Assembly (NCBI RefSeq): GCF_002994745.2
Contig: NC_037092.1
Span: 70,655,823-70,719,822 of the forward strand
Source of the DNA: Rosa chinensis
Taxonomy: Eukaryota; Streptophyta; Magnoliopsida; Rosales; Rosaceae
Length of the DNA: 64,000 nucleotides
Direction: 5' to 3'
Numbering within the stretch: position 1 is the stretch's first letter; every line of letters starts with the position of its first letter. Position numbers and translations under genes: made by a program. The notes beneath the pieces were generated by a model. That model saw nothing but the letters and a program-made list of their open reading frames with translations, was not told the DNA's origin and searched no databases. Positions 1-9,136 of the stretch are shown piece after piece.

Positions 1-741
1 AAATATGGAAAAGATAGAGAAATGATGAAATGAAAGCAAAGCATGAAGGTGCAGAAACATGGAAGTGATGATGATCTATTAAAGAGATTGTAGAAGAAAA
101 ATATATCCAAGGAAAAAGAGAAAAGCATCTAGCTTTCTTCATGTGGGTAGGAAACATGAACATGTGAATATTGAGCTGGTTTTAGGTCAGTTTCTGCCCC
201 TTTATTCCTTCAATTATTTCTCTAACAAGACTTCAGTATAAGCCTTCGACTTCTTCATATGAAATTATCCACCATGAGTTTAGATTACTGTGGTAAAATT
301 TCAGAATTTATTTCCATGTGGTTGGGTCGGAAATTCTGCTGGACCTCTTACAGGTCCAGTTTTCCAGTTTTGCTTCTGTAGAAAATTGGGCTGATTGTTT
401 GATGGCTTTCCACTCAAAAATATCTCTGGCACTCTTCATAAGAAATGATCCTTGGGATGTCTAGTATTAATCTGGAAAGTTTTAGCTCATTTAGATTTCA
501 TTTGGTTAGTCTGCCTCCCCTCCTTCCTTGTTTAGCTCGGTTTCTCCTAGCCGAAGTAGGAAAATGTGCTAAAGTTCACTTTTCATGCTTCCATGCTTCC
601 ATGCTTTCATAGTAGGCTTTATTTAGCCTCTAAATATATATTTCGAGCTTGTCGACAATATATATCTTGAGCCACTGACATTGGCTCAATTTCTCCAAGA
701 CGTGCCTTGTCAGGCCAAAATGCTCATTTTGGGTCCAAACA
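1..741 (-). repeat. left LTR (3' LTR of the minus-strand element), partial
   Basis: Matches 6391-7127 almost base for base, including the triple 'catgcttcc' run near 590 and 6975. It is followed at 742 by TTGCCCCCCAGACC. Read on the minus strand that is a G-rich polypurine-type tract ending at the LTR border, the expected place for plus-strand priming. The first ~870 bases of this LTR lie outside the window. Confidence 0.85.
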
Positions 742-3478
742 TTGCCCCCCAGACCTCGAAATCAAACGTCTTCGTCTTGACTGAAGAGGTCTTGAATCAG
801 TACCACTCCTATAATGTTGTTGCTTCAAAGTCGTTGTTCCAAAGCCACTTTTATTGGCTTGAAATTGCTTGACTGATTCCATATAGGCCTCTAAATAGGC
901 CATAAAGCTTGAATGCCACTACTGAATTGCCTTTGCCATGAACTGACGCTTCCTTTGCCAACTTTATTGCCCCCCATGGATCTGGTGTTTGGTATGCAGT
1001 GAATTGGTGAACTTGGGCAGGTTGTAGGAGATCATAACTTTAGTGTGCCCCCCATGCGAATGAGACTGCTTTTGATCGCGAATGAGGATCCTTCTTTTCC
1101 TTAGTGGTAACTTTGCCCAAGTATCTGCCTTGTTCACTGGCTCTCTGTTGAGAATGTGATTGTTGCAGAAGAAGCCCAACTCGATGAACCTTTGGCTGCT
1201 TCTGAAGAAATGGGCCACAACCTGGCCGGTATCAGAGATCGAGCCACTCAGGCTGAAGCTAGTGCTATTGCAGCGAACCTCCGCGTGGAGGAACTTTGTT
1301 TGAAATTGAGCTTTGGAGGCCAATCTTTGTAGGCCCCCTCATAAACCGGTCGGTCTTCTCACATGCCAATAATCCCTTCTTTTAATAGCTAACTCCTCAA
1401 AAACCGCTCCTCACATGCTACTAGTCCCTTTTTTTCCCGAGATTTGGAATCACTAATCTCGATTTACTGACATTGGTTTGACTCTTTAACCATCCGTCCA
1501 AGGGTGGAGATTTGCCTGAAGTCCCTATAAATAGTTGTATTTTGGGCAGGGAATACTCACAACAAATCTTCTGAAACATTCAAGAAATGGTCTTTCAGTG
1601 CTTGCTTCTCTTTCTCCTTCTTCACAAATCTTCCCCTCATGAAATGACCTTTAGCCTCTAAATTTTTAGGCTTTATGGCGTAATCTTAAGCCTGGATTAG
1701 GCCTTATGGCGTAATCTTAGGCAACCCCTTGTTTCGGCCTTCTGAAATTCTGCAACAACAATGCAAGGCTTCAGATTGGTTTAGAAACGTGAGGGGGCTC
1801 CGAGTGTGGGATCAACGATCATGCGAGTCATCTTCATCATAATCCTTACACGCGGAGCAAATCGGGGAAGGGAGGGAAGCCAAATTGAGGTTCGTCTTTC
1901 CTCCTCTGTTTCCTTCCTTCTGCACCCGGCCCGTGTTGTGCCCTCCATATGGAAGAGGCTTTGGTTCTCACCTCCTTCTCCCCCTTTCTCTTCTTGATAG
2001 AATCTTGGAGGGATGAGAAGGGATGGACTCTTTGAAGGATTGGGTTCAAGCTACAAAATGGCTGTTCCTGTACTTCACGTCCACCTAATGGTGGTTACCA
2101 AGGCTAGAGGGGGTGCAGAGACTCAAGCTGATATTCGGTTCCTTCACTCTCTGCCCCTCTTTGAGATAATGGCGCGGCTCAAACCGACGTTGGATTCCAT
2201 AGCTGCTTCTAATTGAGTGGGCTTGGAGGCTCCATTTTCTTTTACAGGTGTCTCCCCTTCTCATGGATACTGGCGTTGGGCAAACCAATGTTGTATTCCT
2301 CTGCCGTTTCCATGTAAAGGGGTGCGGGGGCTCCGGTATTCCTCTTTTTCCTTCCCTGAAGTCTGCCCTCCTTGAGATAATGGCGCGGCTCAACCCGACG
2401 TTGGATTCCATAGCTGCTTCCACTTGAGAAAGATTCAGAAGATATCTGAAGATTCCTGTTTTGTATTCTAGCAACTTTTGGCTTTGTAATGAATGTACTG
2501 CTTTTGGCCGCACAGCCACTTTATGAATACAATAATATTTTCTTATCCTGATATTCCAATATCCGTGAGAAGCCAATAATTGTGTCTCGCAAGGCCCCAA
2601 ATATAGGCCCCCCTAGTTGCATATTGAAAATAATATGAACTTAAAATATGTTCTGCGTCAAATCGAGCCTCGCGACGAGGGTTTTTGAGAAAATGTTTAT
2701 CTTTTGGATCCTCTTGCTGGCCCCAACTCAATTCGCATTAGCTGTTGAAAACTCCACCGTGAGAAGATAATATTGAAAATGGAATAGTTACATCCTCGAA
2801 AACCGTTCGGTTCCCTCACGCGCCAATAATTCCTTCTTTTCCGAAATTTAAGGCAACTTTAATCACACGCTTTACTGACACTTGACTCTTCTCACGATTT
2901 TTTTTTTTTTTAAGTAGCTGAATTCAATAAGATAATGTGAATCAAGGTTTAGAAATGCGGCCCAAGTATAGTCGCCTAGACACAAATTTTCTTTCAAATC
3001 CTTTGGGCAACCTTACTGAAATGGCCAGGTGGGGGAGGGCGAACAAGAGAGGCAGAATCCATTTTGGCATGAGCTACTCCCACATAGTGGTTTAGGCCCA
3101 TTTGCACGCACTTCTGGATTCAAGAACCTGTCATGAACGTTGTCCCCTTTCTAGACACCATTTCACATAGGCTATACTTACTAAGATGAGAAATGTCATA
3201 AGTGCGAAGACAGTTTAACAAGTGTTAATAAAAGCCGCCCTTAACCTTAAGGGACCTGAACTAGGCACCAATAAGGAGTTTAGACCAATATTAACAAAAG
3301 AAACTTCACCTATCCCGTTATGATTCACAAACCCTTACCAAATTCAACTTTTTTTTTTTTTTTTTTTTAAACTATGAAAATAAAAGTAAAAAACAATTGA
3401 AAACTGATAGGAAATTAACAAAAAGCAAGGAGCTAGCAATGACACGTTTAGCTAACCTCTAGAAGACCATGGGGGAGG
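742..3478. other. LARD interior without a recognisable gene
   Basis: Contains the plus-strand TATA-like site, a 211-bp tandem duplication (units anchored by 'gagataatggcgcggctca' at 2163 and 2374) and poly-T tracts near 2900 and 3350. Both duplication units keep the same frame to a stop (LFEIMARLKPTLDSIAASN and LLEIMARLNPTLDSIAAST), which may be a remnant of a short coding exon. A weak frame at about 1160-1332 (plus) is Ala/Glu-rich. None of this is enough to call a gene. Confidence 0.5.
1525..1534 (+). promoter_or_regulatory. TATA-box-like promoter on the plus strand inside the LARD
   Basis: CTATAAATAG preceded by 'ccatccgtccaagggtggag' (1491-1510). It points opposite to the element. The same arrangement (CCATCC..CGGTGGAGAT..CTATAAATAG) precedes the homeobox reading frame at 23985-24025. 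The region downstream (about 1560-2550) is CT-rich and ends in AT-rich sequence resembling a 3' end, but I see no convincing protein there. A plant promoter is inferred from sequence only. Confidence 0.4.
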
Positions 3479-4786
3479 CTATCTATGCTTCATTCCAAGC
3501 TCCGATGTATCAAAATTTGTAGGGTAAAAATCCCTCCTGTGAGAGCTTGTAGGAAAAGAACAAAGATACTTCTCATCAAAAACTTGGGAAAAATTTGTTG
3601 GTTGGCGAAACATAATCTTCAATTGTAATTTGGGAGATGACGGTGTCCCAAGATCGGCTTTGTCGCCAACTACCATGTCATAGAACATGGTGTTTTCAGG
3701 ATTAGCCACAGATTGGCCATTATAGACGACCACTTGCTGGTCTGAATTCTCCACATCAAGAGCTTCACTTGCTGAATAATTGTAAACAAGAGTTAACTTG
3801 TATTGATGATACTCAAATTTACAGTCGTGAAGGACAACTTGGCCGCTAGAATAATTATTCTGGACATTTTTACAACGTGGTTTGTAGATGTGCCCTCCAT
3901 ATATATCAAAGCCACCGCCTGGCCTTGAAGCATACTTGAAGAACTTCAAGTTGACTTTATTAATAAAGCCACAAATTGGCTTCTCAAGATCACAACTTAA
4001 TTTATAATTAAGTTGGCCATGCCTTAATTGGTCCTCTGCATGATCATGATCATGATCACGTCCAGCCGCAGAGTCACAATTAAATTGATCATGAACTTGC
4101 TTCTGTTGATCAAAAGGATGATCATGGGCCATATCTTGCCCCCCATGCATCTGATCAGTAGCCACATATTTGGCTTGATCAGTGGAGAAATCAGATATTT
4201 GTTCACAGACAATTGTATTGTCAGAAGAACAATCTTGTTGATGACCTTTTCCATGCACAGCCTCTGTGTAAGGCTGTGACTCACCAGTGAGACCCTTAGG
4301 TTGATTGCCACCTATAGGCAAGTTAGTCTCAGAAACGACCTCTTCACGAGCAGGCTTTTGACGTTCCAATTCGCCTTGCTGCGAATTAGCCAAGCTGGAA
4401 CCTTTCTTGCGTAAGGTTGTGAACTCAGATGTGATGTTCGCGGCATGTTGAGTGGTCTGTTTGTCGCTGCTCAAGAAAGGCTTATGGAATTGGTCTCCAG
4501 CTTTTCGAGCGTTCTGCTCAATTTGTAGGTCCCAATTGCGAAACCTCTGCTTTGTTTTTGAGATCAAACTGGCCATGTCCCTGGCTCGCTTTTCTTTATG
4601 CCTCTCGATGTTGGCCATGATGATCGCGAGAAGTTCCTCAATGCTTGCCCCCTCTGAAACATAGAGATGATTACCGGTGATCATCTCTAAGAATACCTGT
4701 GCACCAGGGGGGCAATGTTTGGACCTAAAAAAAAAAATACAAAAATACAAAAAGAGTTTCAAATTTGTGCGTCGCGGAGGATGCAA
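3479..4786 (-). CDS. unrecognised 435-residue protein of the LARD element
   Basis: This is the only long reading frame inside the element and lies in its sense orientation. I do not recognise the family. Visible parts: an N-terminal hydrophobic stretch (FLYFCIFFF, about residues 12-20) encoded by an A/T-rich inverted-repeat area, so the true start may be further in; a charged, probably coiled-coil stretch (about residues 45-85, rich in E/K/R with ERHKEKRARDMASL); a Gln/Asn/Ser-rich linker; a His/Asp-rich segment (DHDHDHAEDQ, about residue 245); and a C-terminal globular-looking region (about 260-435) with aromatic and Cys residues. No zinc knuckle, protease or RT motif is visible. Part of the same region survives in the truncated copy near 39660-39770. 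It may be a gag-like accessory or a captured host gene; function unknown. Confidence 0.55.
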   Translation of the reverse strand: MHPPRRTNLKLFLYFCIFFFRSKHCPPGAQVFLEMITGNHLYVSEGASIEELLAIIMANIERHKEKRARDMASLISKTKQRFRNWDLQIEQNARKAGDQFHKPFLSSDKQTTQHAANITSEFTTLRKKGSSLANSQQGELERQKPAREEVVSETNLPIGGNQPKGLTGESQPYTEAVHGKGHQQDCSSDNTIVCEQISDFSTDQAKYVATDQMHGGQDMAHDHPFDQQKQVHDQFNCDSAAGRDHDHDHAEDQLRHGQLNYKLSCDLEKPICGFINKVNLKFFKYASRPGGGFDIYGGHIYKPRCKNVQNNYSSGQVVLHDCKFEYHQYKLTLVYNYSASEALDVENSDQQVVVYNGQSVANPENTMFYDMVVGDKADLGTPSSPKLQLKIMFRQPTNFSQVFDEKYLCSFPTSSHRRDFYPTNFDTSELGMKHR

Positions 4787-4898
4787 AAAATTGTGTTCTT
4801 GCCTAAATGAGACCAGGGGGCAATGGCCTGTTCTTGCCTAAATGAGAACAGGTCCAAACATTGCCCCCCTGGTGCCTTGTCATACTTAGAGATGATCG
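4675..4898. repeat. inverted repeat containing two PPT/LTR-border copies
   Basis: CCAGGGGGGCAATGTTTGGA (about 4706-4725) and its complement TCCAAACATTGCCCCCCTGG (about 4853-4872) lie about 125 bp apart, with further pairing outward ('agatgatc' ends). Both copies reproduce the PPT-LTR border seen at 733-750. A third partial copy ('accagggggcaatgg') sits at 4812-4826. The spacer also repeats 'gttcttgcctaaatgaga'. Confidence 0.75.
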
Positions 4899-5175
4899 AA
4901 GCACAGGTAACTGTTCTATTCACGAGATTATTTTTTCACGACTTTGGTTTTTCAACTAGTGATTAGTGCCTTAAATCTCGAAAAAGAAGGAATTATTGGC
5001 GCTAAGATTTTTGATGCCCCCTCTGGGATGGGAATAGGCATAAACTCATCATTAATGGCAGTATCGCCAGTGGTGGCAACATTGACCATCTATTCACTTT
5101 AGGAATTTCTTTTGGTAAAGATTTTCCCCTGGCATCTCAATGATGGCGAACAAATGCAAAAAGACTCTAGTATAG

Positions 5176-5514
5176 TCCCACTGGGCGTGCCAAAATGTTT
5201 GTTTTGAAGCCCGGTGGTTGAATGTGCTTCAAGAAAAAAAAAATTCTAACCTGGTCCCACTGGGCGTGCCAAAATGTTTGTTTTGAAGCCCGGTGGTTGA
5301 ATGTCTTGAAGAGAAAAAATTCTAACCTTGTCCCACTGGGCGTGCCAAAATGTTTGTTTTGAAGCCCAGTGGTTGAATGTGCTTCAAGAAAAAAAAAACT
5401 TCTAACCTTGTCCCACCGGGTGTGCCAAAATGTTTGGCTCCAGAATTGTAGCCCGGTGGTTGAATGTGCTTCTAGAGAAAAAATTCTAACCTTGTCCCAC
5501 TGGGCGTGCCAAAA
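5176..5514 (-). repeat. five tandem copies of the PBS/LTR-junction region (76-84 bp unit)
   Basis: TCCCACTGGGCGTGCC (one copy TCCCACCGGGTGTGCC) begins at 5176, 5255, 5331, 5411 and 5495. The last copy directly abuts the LTR at 5515. On the minus strand the unit reads TGGCACGCCCAGTGGGA just after the 5' LTR, the position of a primer-binding site. Each unit also contains 'aaaatgttt' and the fourth contains 'tgtttggctccag', the first bases of the LTR itself, so what was duplicated is the LTR-end/PBS junction. Confidence 0.75.
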
Positions 5515-7127
5515 TGTTTTGCTCCAGTTTTGTTGCAGCTGGTCAACAGTCTCTTTTCTGCGCGGGCGTGCCAGCACCGTTCGGGTGCGGTCGTCGGGGG
5601 TGTCCCTTGACCTGACTTCTGTCGAGCGATTGTTGACGAGGAGAGCACCAACCTCGTCGTGGGATTCTTTGTGCCTCGTGGTGAGGACTTTTGCTGAGCT
5701 TCTTCTTGTTCACACAATCGATACTCAATATTGCAGATTGAGCAGAGCGAAATCACCGGGAAGTATTGAGATCTTGCTAAAGCGTGGCTTTAGCTTGGCT
5801 GGGTTGCTAGGGCGTTACCCTTGCTTGGCTGGTTCCGTAACCGTTGTGGTCGCGCCACTACCGTCGGCTCCCGAAGAGACTAGGACCGAAGTACGTTGAC
5901 AGAGGGTTTGGTGGCACTGAAAGTCGGCTTCTGAGAAGACTAGGACTAGGAGTGTGATCACCGCTAAGAGAAAGAGAAGGAGAGGAGTTGCTCTTAGAGA
6001 GGTTGCTCTAGAGATAACTTAGATCATCTTAGAGATGTTTTGATGTTGTTGTGAATGTGTCTTGGTGTTGGTGTTTGGTCGTGGTACTACAATCGGCTCC
6101 CAAGGAGACTAGGATCGAATCACTTTGACAGAGGGTTTGGTGGCACTGAAAGTCGGCTTTTGAGAAGACTAGGACTAGGAGTGTGATCACCACTAAGAGA
6201 AAGAGAAGGAGAGGAGTTGCTCTTAGAGAGGTTGCTCTAGAGAGAACTTAGATCATCTTAGAGATGTTTTGATGTTGTGAATGTGTGTGTTAGAATGAGA
6301 GGAGAAGGTGTTTATATAGGGAAGAAAAAGAAGAGTGAAATGATGAGTGGAAGAAAAATAATGAAAGTGGAGTATGAAAGTGATTTGTAAAATATGGAAA
6401 AGATAGAGAAATGATGAAATGAAAGCAAAGCATGAAGGTGCAGAAACATGGAAGTGATGATCTATTAAAGAGATTGTAGAAGAAAAATATATCCAAGGAA
6501 AAAGAGAAAAGCATCTAGCTTTCTTCATGTGGGTAGGAAACATGAACATGTGAATATTGAGCTGGTTTTAGGTCAGTTTCTGCCCCTTTATTCCTTCAAT
6601 TATTTCTCCAACAAGACTTCAGTATAAGCCTTCGACTTCTTCATATGAAATTATCCACCATGAGTGTAGATTACTGTGGTAAAATTTCAGAATTTATTTC
6701 CATGTGGTTGGGTCGGAAATGCTGCTGGACCTCTTACAGGTCCAGTTTTCCAGTTTTGCTTCTGTAGAAAATTAGGCTGATTGTTTGAAGGCTTTCCACT
6801 CAAAAATATCTCTGGCACTCTTCATAAGAAATGATCCTTGGGATGTCTAGTATTAATCTGGAAAGTTTTAGCTCATTTAGATTTCATTTGGTTAGTCTGC
6901 CTCCCCTCCTTCCTTGTTTAGCTCGGTTTCTCCTAGCCGAAGTAGGAAAATGTGCTAAAGTTGACTTTTCATGCTTCCATGCTTCCATGCTTCCATAGTA
7001 GGCTTTATTTAGCCTCTAAATATATATTTCGAGCTTGTCGACAATATATATCTTGAGCCACTGACATTGGCTCAATTTCTCCAAGACGTGCCTTGTCGGG
7101 CCAAAATGCTCATTTTGGGTCCAAACA
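5515..7127 (-). repeat. right LTR (5' LTR of the minus-strand element), 1613 bp
   Basis: Starts TGTTTTGCTCCAG and ends GGGTCCAAACA. On the minus strand it holds a U3 region (about 7127-6320), a TATA box in the context CCTATATAAACACC (about 6310-6321) and then R-U5. The R-U5 part contains a tandem duplication of about 229 bp (units starting near 5849 and 6078, both with the core 'gacagagggtttggtggcac'); the truncated copy at 38455 has only one unit. Flank on the right begins CTCCG. Confidence 0.85.
5849..6290. repeat. 229-bp tandem duplication inside the LTR
   Basis: Two units start near 5849 and 6078 and share long matching stretches, for example 'tgagaagactaggactagg' followed by 'agtgtgatcacc'. 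The related LTR at 38455-39404 carries a single unit, so the duplication arose within this family. Confidence 0.8.
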
Positions 7128-8960
7128 CTCCGAAACATCAATCCTCTCCTGGTCGAAACACAGCGGCGGGAAAGCCTGCAGTGTTCGGCCGGGAGAGAAA
7201 CATGCACCGACGGTTTTTTCTTTTTTCCTAGGCGCATGAGGCGCGTTCTATTTTCCTGCGTTCTAATATTTCTTTGAACTAATGGAGAAAAAGCGTTTAA
7301 CTGTGGCCTGATTGAAAACTATATGTTTTTAACTATGATTCGGCCGAAATTGAAAATCAATTGCCAAGCAGTCTTGCGAAGCGGACATCGTTCGCTGTTG
7401 GGCCTCTGTCCAAAAAAAACAAATTGGTTGCGAGTTGTGACTAGCTAGAGAGGCCCTAGCTTTTAGAAAGAAATCTGACCACTATACAAGGATGAAATGT
7501 TGATTGATGATATGTCAATATGATATATGGAGTGTGGTATTCGTTTTTAGTCACCTAAATAGAGCAAAATTTTTGATCAGATCACTATTACATACATGCA
7601 AGTTGTTAATGAAATTCATTGTCTGATAAGGAAAAAAAGTCATTGGATGGTACAGTACCTAGCGTCCTAGCTTCATTTTGTTTTTTCACCATTACATATG
7701 AATTGCAGTCTCACGAGTCTGGGAGTCACTCACTATCTTAAACAAGTGGCTTCATGCCTTCAGCCTAACCTATCTAGGTTGAAAATTAGGGCATAATCAA
7801 ATAAAATCACAAAGCAAATCAGGAACTCTCGGCAAGAAATTAAATCAAACTCTCTTTGATAAAATTCATTATTGATTGTGGTTCTCTCTCATCGTAAACT
7901 GTCATCAGTAGCAATGATTACGCTTGAGGGGTGCGATTCTATTCCATACTGTTGGAGTAAACTGGCGCTAAATTATAAGGCTGCACAATATATCAAAGTC
8001 TGGATGGTTCTGAACTGCTTTCCCTTCAATGACCTGGAAAAGTCCGTAAGTCTTTGCTGTCAATTGCAACTTCAGGAAGGTGAGAAGTAAAAGAAGGAAA
8101 AGTAAAGAAAACGCGTCTACTTAGCACCACGCCATTTACTTTCTTACACTTTTCTTTTTGTCAAGTTACTTTCTTACACTTACAGGGCAGTTTCTCAAGT
8201 CCACACTTTGGCAGAGTAAATTCCTGCACGCTTTCTTGTTACCATGGACCACTTTCCACACCCTGGCCAGTCAAAAACCAAAAGTCGAAGAAGGACATAG
8301 CTCCACACCAACTGCTTAACAAACGTAATTGTAGGACCGTGTTTGCCATGTTTTCAATACTAGTCTTCATTTTTTTTTTTGGTAAGCATATTACTATATT
8401 AGTCTTCATTTTGAGAATTCACTACTCACTAGGATATCGTGGAACTAGTATATATACACCACCTTATTTTCTGAGATTGTCCTAAATTCCTGTGGGGAAG
8501 GATCTTAATTTACACCGATTCTTAACCATGTTTGGTGCTGCATGGGACCATAAAGTAGGATTATCAAAATAGTGATATTTAATGCTGTTGTATTGCATTG
8601 GGTTATAATACATTTTATAATACTAATTATTATAAAAACCACAGCTCAAAGTTGAAAAATAGGGTGTTTTTATATATTTTCTTTTAGCCTGATTTGGGTA
8701 GTTAAAAAAAAAAAAGATTACAGTTTGAATACGGATTTTAAGATTAAATTTGAAACAAAGAGGAAGGAACTTCCCACGGCAGCTAAAAAATGTGAACTCC
8801 AAGCCACAATGAAGATTCATTAAAAACCCTACTTTCAAAAGATTTACAAGTCACTACCATCAATTTGATAAGACAATTTATTAGTTACAAACCTACAAAT
8901 CCACAAGTTCACGGACAAATGAACTATGATCAAATGGAAGTCTACGCCTAGGCCCACAAC
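7128..8960. other. region upstream of the TNL gene, no gene seen
   Basis: AT-rich sequence with no credible coding region. Two parts matter. 8072-8135 is repeated at 8962-9028 just before the TNL start (shared 'gaaggaaaagtaaagaaaac' and 'gcgtcta'), a direct duplication of the promoter/leader region. 8183-8372 is repeated, diverged, at 18119-18345. Confidence 0.6.
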
Positions 8961-9136
8961 TTTAGGAAGGTGAGAAGAAAAAGAAGGAAAAGTAAAGAAA
9001 ACGCGTCTAATTGTCACTACGCGGTTCTCTCTCTCTCTCCTCCATAATTTACTTTCCTACACTCTCTGGCCATTCACTCTTCATTTTTGAGAGTGGTTTC
9101 CTCTGCAACTGCTTTCATTTTCTCTTCCAGTTTTCA

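Larger units (their letters stand above)
1..7127 (-). mobile_element. non-autonomous LTR retrotransposon (LARD-like)
   Basis: Positions 1-741 and about 6391-7127 are near-identical direct repeats ending in TCCAAACA; the right copy is full length (5515-7127) and starts TGTTTTGCTCC, so the pair reads TG...CA. The only long reading frame, the TATA box inside the right LTR (minus strand, about 6310-6321) and the G-rich PPT-like tract next to 741 all place the element on the minus strand, with 5515-7127 as its 5' LTR. The 4.8 kb interior shows no reverse transcriptase, integrase or protease, so it would need proteins from another element. The left LTR is cut by the window edge, so the target duplication cannot be checked. 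The lineage is not certain. Confidence 0.8.

Noticed and set aside
964..1323. Frames on both strands of about 119 residues
   Set aside because: Neither has recognisable motifs; the region belongs to the LARD interior and is only weakly protein-like.
6253..6549. Minus-strand frame of hydrophobic/aromatic residues, also at 44146-44551 on the plus strand
   Set aside because: Both are translations of the pyrimidine-rich U3/leader of the shared LTR; no gene features.
7872..8090. 72-residue frame upstream of the TNL
   Set aside because: No motif, unlikely composition, lies in a region that is partly duplicated promoter sequence.
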